From: Rhodococcus sp. IEGM 1409
GTDB lineage: Bacteria; Actinomycetota; Actinomycetes; Mycobacteriales; Mycobacteriaceae
DNA: 64,000 nt
NCBI RefSeq assembly: GCF_030056735.1
Contig: NZ_JASHKN010000014.1
Location: 1 to 64,000, forward strand
Reading direction: 5' to 3'
Below are positions 27,752-35,095 of this stretch, piece after piece. Position 1 is the first letter of the stretch. The number at the start of each line of letters is the position of its first letter. The position numbers were made by a program, and so were the translations under genes. Below the pieces are notes generated by a model that saw only the letters and a list, made by a program, of their open reading frames with translations, searched no databases and had not been told where the DNA came from.

Positions 27752-29344
27752 GTGACGGACGTCCTCGAACTCTCCACCGATGTATTGGTGATCGGTGGTG
27801 GCCCCGCCGGTGCGTGGGCAGCGTTGCGTGCGGCCAAGGCCGGTGCAGACGTCGTCCTGGTCGACAAGGGCTACTGCGGAACGAGCGGCGCAACGGCCCC
27901 GTCCGGAACGGGTGTTTGGTACGTCGAACCGGATACGACTGCACGTGAGCGGGCAAAGGCCGGACGCGAGGCGCTCGGTGGATATCTGGCCGACCACCAT
28001 TGGATGGACCGCGTCCTCGAGCAGACCTACTCCAACATGGATCTCCTCGCGGTGGAGGGCAGATATCCGTTCCCCGTCGACACCAGCACGGGCAAGCAGA
28101 TACGCACCGGCTTGCAGGGGCCTGAGTACATGCGGCGGATGCGCACCTGGATTCGTCGAGCCGGGGTGCGAATCCTCGACCATTCGCCGGCGCTGGAGTT
28201 GTTGGTGGACGACGCCGGGCGAGTTCGCGGAGCGGTGGGCTATCAGCGTCACGAACACCAGGACTACCGCGTCTCGGCAGGCGCCGTAGTGGTCGCCAGC
28301 GGAGGTTGTGCGTTTCTCTCCGGTGCGTTGGGCACCAATGTTGATACCGGTGACGGTGCATTGATGGCAGCTGAAGTCGGAGCGGAGTTCTCCGGAATGG
28401 AGTTCTCGAACGCGTACGGAATCGCAGCGGCCGGATCGACGATCACCAAAACTGCCTACTACGCGTACGCGACGTTCTTCCACGCCGACGGAAGCGTGCT
28501 CGAAGGGGCCGGTTCGGTGAAGGGGAGGTCCGTCATCGCCAGCACGTTGCGGAACGAGCCCGTCTTCGCGCAGATCGATCGGGCCGACGCCGAGGTGCAG
28601 CGTCGAATGAGGCTGGGACAGCCCAATTTCTTCCTGCAATTCGATCGCCGCGGAATCGATCCCTTCACCGACAAATTCGAGGTCGGCATGCTCGCTGAAG
28701 GCACTGTTCGCGGGACTGGGGGAATCAACGTCGTCGACGACGATTGCGCGTCATCCGTTCCAGGACTGTTTGCCGCCGGGGACGCTGCAACGCGGGAGCG
28801 AATCTGTGGAGGGTTCACCGGCGGGGGAAGTCACAACGCCGCTTGGGCGATGTCTTCTGGTTCATGGGCGGGAACCGGTGCTGCGCGCTATGCGCTGTCG
28901 GTCGGACGTGGGTCTGCCAGTGGTCTTCGCGGAGCCGGAACCGTCGGATTGCGTAATCCGGTACGTACCGGGTTTACTGCCGCCGATGTGGTGAAAGCTG
29001 CTCAGGCGCAGCTGATTCCCTTCGACAAGAACTACCTCCGCAGTGGTGATCGAGTATCCGTAGCGCTCGGTGAGCTCGAATCGCTGTGGGGTGCAGTGAG
29101 TGCGGACTTGGGCGCGGATCATCCTGCGGGGCGGATGGCAGCGCGGCAGGCTGCCGCAATCACGGCCGTCGGTCGCTGGATGTACCATTCGACGCTGGCG
29201 CGGACCGAGACTCGGGGAATGAGCAAGCGAGACGATTATCCCGAACTCGATGTGACGCAGCACCATCACGTTCTCACCGGCGGTTTGGATTCGGTGTGGA
29301 CCCGGACTTCCGAATCTGTCGGTTCTGCACTGGTGGCGTCATGA
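27752..29344 (+). CDS. FAD-dependent oxidoreductase, AprA/fumarate-reductase flavoprotein-like
   Basis: The 530-residue flavoprotein has the N-terminal dinucleotide motif VIGGGPAGAWAALRAAKAGADVV, the flavin-attachment region SGATAPSGTGVW, ASGGCAFLSGALGTNVDTGDG, and the late FAD motif GLFAAGDAATRERICGGFTGGG. It belongs to the succinate dehydrogenase/fumarate reductase flavoprotein superfamily and resembles the alpha subunit of adenylylsulfate-reductase-like pairs. Its stop overlaps the ferredoxin start (ATGA), so the ferredoxin is probably its electron partner. The substrate is unknown: a reduced sulfur compound or an organic acid is possible. Confidence 0.85.
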   Translation: MTDVLELSTDVLVIGGGPAGAWAALRAAKAGADVVLVDKGYCGTSGATAPSGTGVWYVEPDTTARERAKAGREALGGYLADHHWMDRVLEQTYSNMDLLAVEGRYPFPVDTSTGKQIRTGLQGPEYMRRMRTWIRRAGVRILDHSPALELLVDDAGRVRGAVGYQRHEHQDYRVSAGAVVVASGGCAFLSGALGTNVDTGDGALMAAEVGAEFSGMEFSNAYGIAAAGSTITKTAYYAYATFFHADGSVLEGAGSVKGRSVIASTLRNEPVFAQIDRADAEVQRRMRLGQPNFFLQFDRRGIDPFTDKFEVGMLAEGTVRGTGGINVVDDDCASSVPGLFAAGDAATRERICGGFTGGGSHNAAWAMSSGSWAGTGAARYALSVGRGSASGLRGAGTVGLRNPVRTGFTAADVVKAAQAQLIPFDKNYLRSGDRVSVALGELESLWGAVSADLGADHPAGRMAARQAAAITAVGRWMYHSTLARTETRGMSKRDDYPELDVTQHHHVLTGGLDSVWTRTSESVGSALVAS

Positions 29345-29664
29345 TCGAACTGGTGTCAGCGCCGGCATGCATCGGTTGCGACAAGTGCGTAGATGTGTGT
29401 CCTACAGATGTTTTCGATCGGACGCCGTCGGGCGTCCCGGTGATTGCGCGCCAATCGGATTGCCAGACCTGCTTCATGTGTGAGGCCTATTGCCCGACGG
29501 ACGCGCTATACGTGCATCCGCAATCCACCCCGCTGGAAACGGCCGATGTGATCGAGGACGATCACATCGGCCGCTACCGAGAGAAGATCGGATGGGGCAA
29601 AGGGAGGGCACCCGGATCGCTGACTGCGGTGGGTCCCGAGGTGCCCCGTCCGGTCACGACCTGA
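29341..29664 (+). CDS. 2[4Fe-4S] ferredoxin partner of the flavoprotein
   Basis: The 107-residue protein has two four-cysteine clusters: CIGCDKCVDVCP near residue 10 and CQTCFMCEAYCP near residue 45. Together they bind two [4Fe-4S] centres, as in AprB-like subunits. The C-terminal 45 residues (HIGRYREKIGWGKG region) resemble the tail that contacts a flavoprotein subunit. It is translationally coupled to the flavoprotein by a 4-bp overlap. Its 3' end overlaps the convergent dehydrogenase gene by 11 bp. Confidence 0.88.
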   Translation: MIELVSAPACIGCDKCVDVCPTDVFDRTPSGVPVIARQSDCQTCFMCEAYCPTDALYVHPQSTPLETADVIEDDHIGRYREKIGWGKGRAPGSLTAVGPEVPRPVTT

Positions 29665-30709
29665 CGAGAATCTTGACCGCCGTGTCGTTGTGCTCGATCA
29701 GGGTGGTGAATCCTTCGGAGATCAACTCCTCGAGCTGAATGCGACCCGTGATGAATGGCGCTAGATCGACGACACCGTCCTGGACCATCTTGATGACCGC
29801 TTCATGGTCACGTACGTACGCGATGGTTCCGCGTAGATCGATTTCCTTGAGGACCAGCTTCTGCATGTCGATGGTCGCGGGCTTGCCCCAAATCGACACG
29901 TTGACAACAACTCCGGCGGGCCGGACCGTGTCGAGCATGGTGTCGAGGACCGCGTTGACGCCTGCGCACTCGAAACCGATGTCTGCGCCGATGCCTCCGC
30001 TGAGTTCGAGGACGCGCGCTTTGACGTCTTCGGTCGTGGGATCGATGACGTAGTCGGCCACGCCACTGGAGAGGGCCTTGGCCTTGCGGGCTTCGCTGAG
30101 TTCGGTGACGATCGTCGTAACACCAAGCCCCTTGAGAACTGCCGCAACGAGGAGCCCGATCGGTCCGGCTCCGCCCACAATTGCGACGTTGCCACTTTCG
30201 GCTCCACTGCGCACGACTGCGTGATGGGCAACGCTCAACGGTTCGATGAGAGCTGCCTCGTCGAGCGGAATGTTGCCGATCTTGTGGATCCAGCGACGGT
30301 CGACGACGACCTTCTCGCTGAGTCCGCCACCGCCGCCGGCCAAGCCGATGAACCCCATCTTCGTACACAGGTGGTAGTTACCCGCCTTGCACGGGGCGCA
30401 CTCGTTGCAGACGAAGTACGGCTCGACGACAACATTTTCGCCGACCTCGACGTCCGTGACACCGTCGCCGACCTCTTCGACGGTGCCGGAGAACTCGTGG
30501 CCCATCGTGACCGGCGCATTCTCGTGTGAGAGTGGATGCGGGTGTCCGGGTGCGGAGATGAAGATCGGTCCCTCGAGGTACTCGTGGAGATCGGTGCCGC
30601 AGATTCCGCACCATGCGACCTTCAGCTTGACTGTTCCTGGCCGCAATTCGGGCTCAGGGATCTCTTCGATCCGGATGTCTTTCTGCCCGTGGAACCGTGC
30701 TGCCTTCAT
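29654..30709 (-). CDS. Zinc-dependent 2,3-butanediol dehydrogenase-like enzyme
   Basis: The 351-residue medium-chain dehydrogenase has the catalytic-zinc site CGICGTDLHEY and GHEFSGTV, a structural-zinc loop whose spacing is altered (VCNECAPCKAGNYHLC), and the NAD-binding GGAGPIGLLVAAVLK. The EYLEGP and HPHPLSHENAPVTMGHE stretch is typical of (R,R)-butanediol dehydrogenases. The reaction would interconvert acetoin and 2,3-butanediol with NAD(H). ATG 30709 has AGGTG seven bases upstream; another start five codons further up is less likely. It is transcribed alone. Confidence 0.88.
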   Translation of the reverse strand: MKAARFHGQKDIRIEEIPEPELRPGTVKLKVAWCGICGTDLHEYLEGPIFISAPGHPHPLSHENAPVTMGHEFSGTVEEVGDGVTDVEVGENVVVEPYFVCNECAPCKAGNYHLCTKMGFIGLAGGGGGLSEKVVVDRRWIHKIGNIPLDEAALIEPLSVAHHAVVRSGAESGNVAIVGGAGPIGLLVAAVLKGLGVTTIVTELSEARKAKALSSGVADYVIDPTTEDVKARVLELSGGIGADIGFECAGVNAVLDTMLDTVRPAGVVVNVSIWGKPATIDMQKLVLKEIDLRGTIAYVRDHEAVIKMVQDGVVDLAPFITGRIQLEELISEGFTTLIEHNDTAVKILVRS

Positions 30710-30804
30710 TGATCCGCACCTCACTTCGTTGTGAATCCCCTGGTAGACCGACGTTAGGCCGATTATTGGCGTGGGTGAAGGGTTGCAACGGAATGCAATG
30801 CGGT

Positions 30805-30835
30805 GGAACCGATCGGTGCTGGGGAGCGTCCAATA
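30805..30835 (+). promoter_or_regulatory. ECF-sigma-like promoter of lipoprotein cassette 1
   Basis: GGAACCGATC (30805-30814) and TCCAATA (30829-30835) recur with exactly the same 24-bp offset upstream of the paralogous cassette at 38340. Read as an ECF promoter, it is GGAAC, 17 bp, CGTC. Confidence 0.55.
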
Positions 30836-30867
30836 CTGTGAGCGGGCCGCGAACGAGGGGGAGTGCT

Positions 30868-31380
30868 GTGGGAGTGAAGGGTGCAGTGGTCCTGGTCGCG
30901 GCCGCAGTGTTGGTGGGGGGGTGTTCCTCGACGGTGGAGGGTCGCGCAGTAGTAGCTGACGAGGCTGTCGGACTATTCGACCCTTGTAATGGCATTAGCG
31001 ACAGCGCCTTGCGGTACGTCGGAGTCAATCCGGCGACTGAAGAACGCGGGATTCTTGGAGTTCAGATTCCACGATTCGAAATCTGCTCATGGAATGGGAC
31101 GGGAATTTCGCTGAGCGTCTGGTCAACTGACTATTCTCTCGACGAAGTCGAAGCGAACACCAACAATGCCGATGTCAGGACTGCCAGTGTTCATGGCGGC
31201 CCTGCTATCAAGTTCGGGCAACGGGACGATGCGACTGGGCAGATTTGCTCGGTAGCTTGGGCGGCTAGTCAGGGGGCGCTGATCGTTCGGATCGTCCCAG
31301 ATTTTGGTGAGGCTCCGATCGACCCGTGTGGCCTTGCCTCGATGATTACCGACAAACTTTTCCAGGAACTCCCCAGGTGA
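30868..31380 (+). CDS. DUF3558-family lipoprotein, cassette 1
   Basis: The 170-residue precursor has a lipoprotein signal peptide (VKGAVVLVAAAVLVGGC) with lipobox VGGC, then the DUF3558 domain: LFDPCNGISDSAL, VNPATEE, FEICSWNG and a late SVAWAASQGALIVRI. Cysteines in DPC, ICSW, QICS and DPCG probably form disulfides outside the membrane. The function of DUF3558 is unknown; it is abundant in mycolic-acid actinobacteria. It is a paralogue of the protein at 38399, and each is followed by a small helical partner gene. GAGGGGGAG precedes the GTG; a second GTG two codons on is equally possible. Confidence 0.85.
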   Translation: MGVKGAVVLVAAAVLVGGCSSTVEGRAVVADEAVGLFDPCNGISDSALRYVGVNPATEERGILGVQIPRFEICSWNGTGISLSVWSTDYSLDEVEANTNNADVRTASVHGGPAIKFGQRDDATGQICSVAWAASQGALIVRIVPDFGEAPIDPCGLASMITDKLFQELPR

Positions 31381-31410
31381 ATCGCTCGCTTGATGAAGGT
31401 GGTGCTGCGC

Positions 31411-31764
31411 ATGAGTACATATGAGAACTACGGGGCCGAGGTATCGTTCTCGCTGGATCCGGACACGGCGCGATCGCTAGTTTCGGCTTGCGACGAGTAT
31501 CGAATGACGTTGGAGCATTTGTCTATTGCTGCTGGGAAACTGAGCTGGGTTGGTGGTTTCGGGACTTTGGCATCAGGTCGGGCACTGCAGGTTAAGTTCG
31601 AGGAGAAAGCGGTCGGTGGCCCCGATGCGCTCGTCGACGTGTTGGCGAGTCATATCGCGGTAGTGGAGGCGATGCAGGCTCAGTTTCAAGCTTCCGTCGA
31701 CAACGCATTCGATCAGGAGTCGTTGAACGTCTCGACTTTGAAGTCGATCGACCAACCGAACTGA
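31411..31764 (+). CDS. Small helical partner protein, cassette 1
   Basis: The 117-residue protein has no signal peptide and reads as mostly alpha-helical. It aligns by eye with the protein at 38923: a shared DPD.A..LV.AC start, then GTL.SG..L..KF..KAVGG, SH..VV..M and FQ..VD. The size and helical-hairpin look are reminiscent of WXG100/ESX-type proteins, but the WXG turn is absent, so that is only an analogy. It follows the DUF3558 lipoprotein by 30 bp and is probably co-transcribed. AAGGTGG lies before ATG 31411; an ATG six codons upstream is an alternative. Confidence 0.7.
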   Translation: MSTYENYGAEVSFSLDPDTARSLVSACDEYRMTLEHLSIAAGKLSWVGGFGTLASGRALQVKFEEKAVGGPDALVDVLASHIAVVEAMQAQFQASVDNAFDQESLNVSTLKSIDQPN

Positions 31765-31765
31765 G

Positions 31766-32119
31766 TCAGTGGATGTGTTGCTGCCAATCGGCTGGGACAC
31801 GACCCTTAGGTCCTGGCGTCGGCTGATCTACGGGATGCGAAGTGGGCGCGGCCAATTCCGGTCCGTCGTATGCCTCATTGGTTTCGAAGCTCCAGAACCA
31901 ATCCTCACCGGGTTCGTAGCTCTGCATGAACAGATGCTTCGTCGAGGCCGCGTGCTTGCTCGCATGCTGTGACGGTGAGGAGTCGCAACAACCGACGTGA
32001 CCGCACTGCGCGCATCGACGCAGGTGCACCCACCAACCACCGTTCGCATCGCATTCGACGCATCCCGCGCCACTGGGCGGCACACTCGGATCGATCCCCG
32101 CTGGAAGTTCGTCGGTCAT
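31766..32119 (-). CDS. UBP-type zinc-finger protein
   Basis: The 117-residue protein carries a ZnF-UBP domain: CVECDANGGWWVHLRRCAQC, GHVGCCDSSPSQHASKHA, and TKHLFMQSYEPGEDWFW. The Cys/His pattern is complete for zinc binding. In eukaryotes this fold binds the ubiquitin C-terminus; in bacteria the role is unknown and it often stands alone or next to redox proteins. A strong AGGAGAGGG site precedes the ATG. Its stop is one base from the convergent partner gene. Confidence 0.9.
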   Translation of the reverse strand: MTDELPAGIDPSVPPSGAGCVECDANGGWWVHLRRCAQCGHVGCCDSSPSQHASKHAASTKHLFMQSYEPGEDWFWSFETNEAYDGPELAAPTSHPVDQPTPGPKGRVPADWQQHIH

Positions 32120-32196
32120 GGTCAGCCCTCTCCTTGGCTACGGGTGATCAATCCATCGTGCGCGCTGCCGATCACGCGTGCAACGCGGCATGGCAG

Positions 32197-33114
32197 TCAG
32201 ACCGGACCGCAGTCAGGGCAGGGTCCATCGGTCCAGAAGGTGCGAGCGCGACTCCGCCGGTCGTTCCACAGCTCATTCTTTTCCTGGAAGCCAACAACTC
32301 CGGCCGCTTGATCCGCGTCGGGAACCTCCCATGCCCCGTTAACTGCCCCAGTAAGTCCAGCAGAGAGCTTCTCGAAAGCCTGCGCTGTTTTCAGGTCGGC
32401 CTCTGCACCATTGTTGATGATGAACTTCAACTGCCGTACAGCTTGCTGATTCTTGCTCAGTGCGACGTCGATGAGTTCTTCGACTGCGCTGTCGAGGAGT
32501 TTGTCGTCGACGACACGATTCCACAGCGTCAGCTGGGCGGCCCGAGATGCCGGGTGCAATGCCCCTAGAAGATTAATCTCTTTCGTCAGACGCCGTCCGA
32601 TAAGCCTCACCATTCGGGTGGTTCCGCCCCAGCCGGGCGTGATTCCGACGTCCACCTCGGGCATGCCCCATTTCGCACTGGCTGCAGCTATGACGAAATC
32701 ACATGCCATGGTGATTTCCAAGCCGCCGCCGACGGCATAGCCATCAACTTTTGCAATTGTTATCTTGTCGAGTTCTTCGAGGGTATCGGCCATGTGTTGA
32801 TAACCCGTCACCCTCCGCATGATCTCGTTGGCGTTGCCCCACCGCGGCATCTCGGTGATGTCATCACCCGCGCAAAACGTGCCGCCTGCACCGTCAATAA
32901 CGACGACCTTCACGCTCGCACTGTCTCGTAGCCTTTCGAGGACGTGAATTAATTCGTCGGAAAGCTGCATTGACAGAGCATTGCGTGCTTGTGGGCGATT
33001 GAGCGTTATCCGCGCCACCGGTCCGCTCTCGCGGTAAATCAGATGCGCATACGCCGATGACGTGACGTTGTGGGCAGACGGAGTAGGCGCCGTGATTGCT
33101 TTCGGGGTTGTCAT
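32197..33114 (-). CDS. Enoyl-CoA hydratase/isomerase-family protein
   Basis: The 305-residue crotonase-fold protein shows ITLNRPQARNALS, the oxyanion loop FCAGDDITEM, the second oxyanion segment KVDGYAVGGGLEITMACD, and SAKWGMPEVDVGITPGWGGT. Glu in the PEVDVG region fits one catalytic acid, while the other Glu position is Gly/Trp-rich, so an isomerase or hydrolase role is possible. The C-terminus has an added Arg-rich tail ending CPDCGPV. It is divergent from an HxlR regulator with a clear inverted repeat between, so it is probably controlled by that regulator. Confidence 0.88.
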   Translation of the reverse strand: MTTPKAITAPTPSAHNVTSSAYAHLIYRESGPVARITLNRPQARNALSMQLSDELIHVLERLRDSASVKVVVIDGAGGTFCAGDDITEMPRWGNANEIMRRVTGYQHMADTLEELDKITIAKVDGYAVGGGLEITMACDFVIAAASAKWGMPEVDVGITPGWGGTTRMVRLIGRRLTKEINLLGALHPASRAAQLTLWNRVVDDKLLDSAVEELIDVALSKNQQAVRQLKFIINNGAEADLKTAQAFEKLSAGLTGAVNGAWEVPDADQAAGVVGFQEKNELWNDRRSRARTFWTDGPCPDCGPV

Positions 33115-33146
33115 CTAGCTTCTCCCATCGAGTAGGTAGCTTTTTG

Positions 33147-33176
33147 CTACTCACTAAGTGTCGCAGCAGTGAGTAG
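33147..33176. promoter_or_regulatory. HxlR operator candidate
   Basis: CTACTCACT (33147-33155) and AGTGAGTAG (33168-33176) form a perfect 9-bp inverted repeat with a 12-bp spacer, centred between the divergent enoyl-CoA hydratase and hxlR-type genes. This is the size and symmetry expected for a dimeric winged-helix regulator. Confidence 0.65.
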
Positions 33177-33211
33177 TAAATTGCAACCCTCAATTTGATA
33201 CGCTGTGGCAC

Positions 33212-33667
33212 ATGGAAAGCCATGGTGTGGAGCGGCAGGATTCTGTCGCTGCAGCACTTTCTCAAGTCGGGGATCGTTGGACTTTCCTCATATTGCGCGA
33301 GAGCTTTTTCGGGGTCCGCCGGTTTGCGGACTTCCAACGCAATCTCGGCGTCGCTCGCAATATCCTGTCTGACAGACTCGGGAAGCTCGTTGAATTCGAG
33401 ATCCTTGCGCGCCGCCGCTACAGCAACCACCCCCCACGTGAGGAGTACCGCCTCACCGAGAAGGGCCGCGACCTATACAACGTCACCGTTGCACTCATGC
33501 ACTGGGGTGATAAATGGGTCGTAGACAAACCTGCACTCCTTCTCACACACCGAGACGACGGAGGAGTCGTCGAACAGATTCTGCAATGCACTTGCTGCAG
33601 ACAGCCGATCACATCCCGCGACGTGACCTATCACACTCCGGACGATCATTCACCGTCAGCGATGTGA
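33212..33667 (+). CDS. HxlR-family transcriptional regulator
   Basis: The 151-residue winged-helix protein matches HxlR: VAAALSQVGDRWTFLILRESFFGVRRFADFQRNLGVARNILSDRL split over the HTH, then the wing RRRYSNHPPREEYRLTEKG. The C-terminus has an added CTCC-type Cys motif (QCTCCRQPI) that might sense redox or metal. There is no clear ribosome site. TACGCT ends seven bases before the ATG, which suggests a leaderless mRNA. It probably represses the divergent hydratase gene through the 9-bp repeat between them. Confidence 0.88.
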   Translation: MESHGVERQDSVAAALSQVGDRWTFLILRESFFGVRRFADFQRNLGVARNILSDRLGKLVEFEILARRRYSNHPPREEYRLTEKGRDLYNVTVALMHWGDKWVVDKPALLLTHRDDGGVVEQILQCTCCRQPITSRDVTYHTPDDHSPSAM

Positions 33668-33676
33668 GTACTGCGA

Positions 33677-34252
33677 TCAACCGGCTTGGTGTGCAACTCT
33701 TTTCGAACGCACCACGCTATGGCCAAGGTTCACTGTCGTCTCGGCTTTCGTGCGATTCGGCTTCAGAAAAGGTGGGTCGCGGTAGTCCTTGGTGCCGGGA
33801 CATTCTTCGACGGCAGCGGTGGTCAATTCTGTGATCGGTGGCCGCCATCTTGCGCGCTTTTCGGCTTTGCTGATGTGGCACCACATCGTGGTGTCCCTGA
33901 TGTCGAGGTCATCGTCACTTTGCCGTGCGAGGAACGAGTCCGGGATTGGTGTGTCAGCGCGGTCAGGGCGAGAAGTTGCTCGAGCGAGGGGTACCGGGTG
34001 CCGGCCTCCCATTCCTCGACTGCGGGCTCCTGTGCCCCGCATGCAGTGTCGACGTCAGGGCCGTGGGCCGTACAGATCTGCGGCGTCGAGCGCGCGGGTG
34101 ATTCGATACGGTGCCAGCGCTCCGGTGATCCAGTGTTCGTAGGCTCGATCGTGGGCGGCTCGGCGTTGGGTAGCGGTGAATGCCCACTCGGCTCGTTTCC
34201 GTAGACGCGCTGCTGTCCGGTCTCCGTTTGACCGGAACCTCGGTGTCGACAT
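33677..34252 (-). pseudogene. Broken regulator-like gene with two frameshifts
   Basis: Three consecutive frames join into one protein of about 190 residues. Part A starts at ATG 34252 (GGAAGAG upstream) with a basic helical region ending ALDAADLYGP. Part B in another frame continues DVDTACGAQEPAVEEWEAGTRYP and LEQLLALTALT, a pattern seen in XRE-like plasmid/phage regulators. Part C in a third frame continues TPIPDSFLARQSDDDLDIRDTT to a stop at 33677. Shift A/B is explained by a 7-bp tandem duplication and shift B/C by an extra AC in an ACACAC run (+7 and +2, total +9). Part A hits a stop immediately after the first shift, so the gene is almost surely inactive. Confidence 0.75.
34058..34071. 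repeat. 7-bp tandem duplication causing a frameshift
   Basis: GGGCCGT occurs twice in direct succession. Removing one copy restores the reading frame from ...LYGP into DVDTACG..., so this duplication is the likely inactivating event. Confidence 0.75.
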
Positions 34253-34785
34253 GGTGCGCTCTTCCGTCGCGGGGTCCGTGGACTCCCGTCTGCACCAGCT
34301 GCGTCCTCGTCGGCAACGCGGCCGGTGGGGTTCGGAACACGTCTTCCCCACTCAGTTTGAGAACGGTGGTGGGGCCTCTCGCGGTGAGCAGCCGGGACGC
34401 AAATGACGCGCCTCGATCCCACCAAGAACGCGATGCGGCCTGCCGTCTTCGCTGACTTGTGGGAAAGCTGAGCCCTTTTCGCAGGCTGCTCCCGTCTACG
34501 GCGGCGGAAAGCCTTCATCGTGCCGTACAGCTGAACGAGATCCCAACGCAGCAGAAGCCAACTCTTGGAACTGTCTGGTTGCTAGTCCAGGTACCCGGCT
34601 ACGGCGTCTTCGAATGTGGTTGTTCGCAAATCTTCCCTGGTCATCGACTCTCCCCGTCTGTCAGTGCCTGTGTGAGATGAAGGTACCGATCGACCTGGAC
34701 AGTTTGGGCTTTCGCGGTGTCTTTGGGCGCAAGTGGTTGCGGCCGGATGATGGGAACGGTGTTGATCAGGTGCTGCGGAGGTTCT
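34253..34785. other. Gene-poor stretch with probable gene remnants
   Basis: No intact gene is visible in these 533 bp. On the minus strand a 20-codon frame (34582-34644, start ATG with GGGGAGAG upstream, beginning MTREDLRTTTFEDAVAGYLD) stops at a TAG and looks like the amputated start of a gene. Other minus-strand pieces near 34280-34420 read as protein-like in shifting frames. Together with the adjoining pseudogene this suggests decay of an inserted segment. Confidence 0.4.
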
Positions 34786-35073
34786 GTGAGTAACGACTTT
34801 CACAGCGCGTCGGATCTGGTCGCGCGGGGCTATACGTCCGAGCGTTTGACGTCGGTGTTCGGTGAACCGGATTCCGTCGACGGGGAGTTTCGTTTGGATG
34901 CCGACATCGTTGTCGCCATCGAACGGGAGGTGCTCGCTCCTGCTGCTCGGGTCATGTTCGATGCCTTCGCTCCGGAGTGGAACACACGGTTCCGGATGAA
35001 TGGGGCGAATCTGGCTCTCGGGTGGCCGCAGATGGAGCCGATGCTCGCTCGGGTGACGATGCGGGAATCCTGA
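34786..35073 (+). CDS. Hypothetical protein
   Basis: The 95-residue product was not recognised. Codon third positions are GC-rich like those of neighbouring genes, which supports coding. It contains LVARGYTSERLTSVFGEPD and LDADIVVAIEREVLAPAARVMFDAF, then a basic/aromatic C-terminus. GGAGG lies four bases before GTG 34786. It sits between gene remnants and a two-component system and may belong to the same decayed insertion. Confidence 0.5.
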   Translation: MSNDFHSASDLVARGYTSERLTSVFGEPDSVDGEFRLDADIVVAIEREVLAPAARVMFDAFAPEWNTRFRMNGANLALGWPQMEPMLARVTMRES

Positions 35074-35095
35074 CCTCTTCGGCGAGCATGACGGG

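Noticed and set aside
31411..31764. Calling the cassette partner a true WXG100 protein
   Set aside because: Length and helicity fit, but neither copy has the WxG turn and no ESX genes are nearby. Only the analogy is mentioned.
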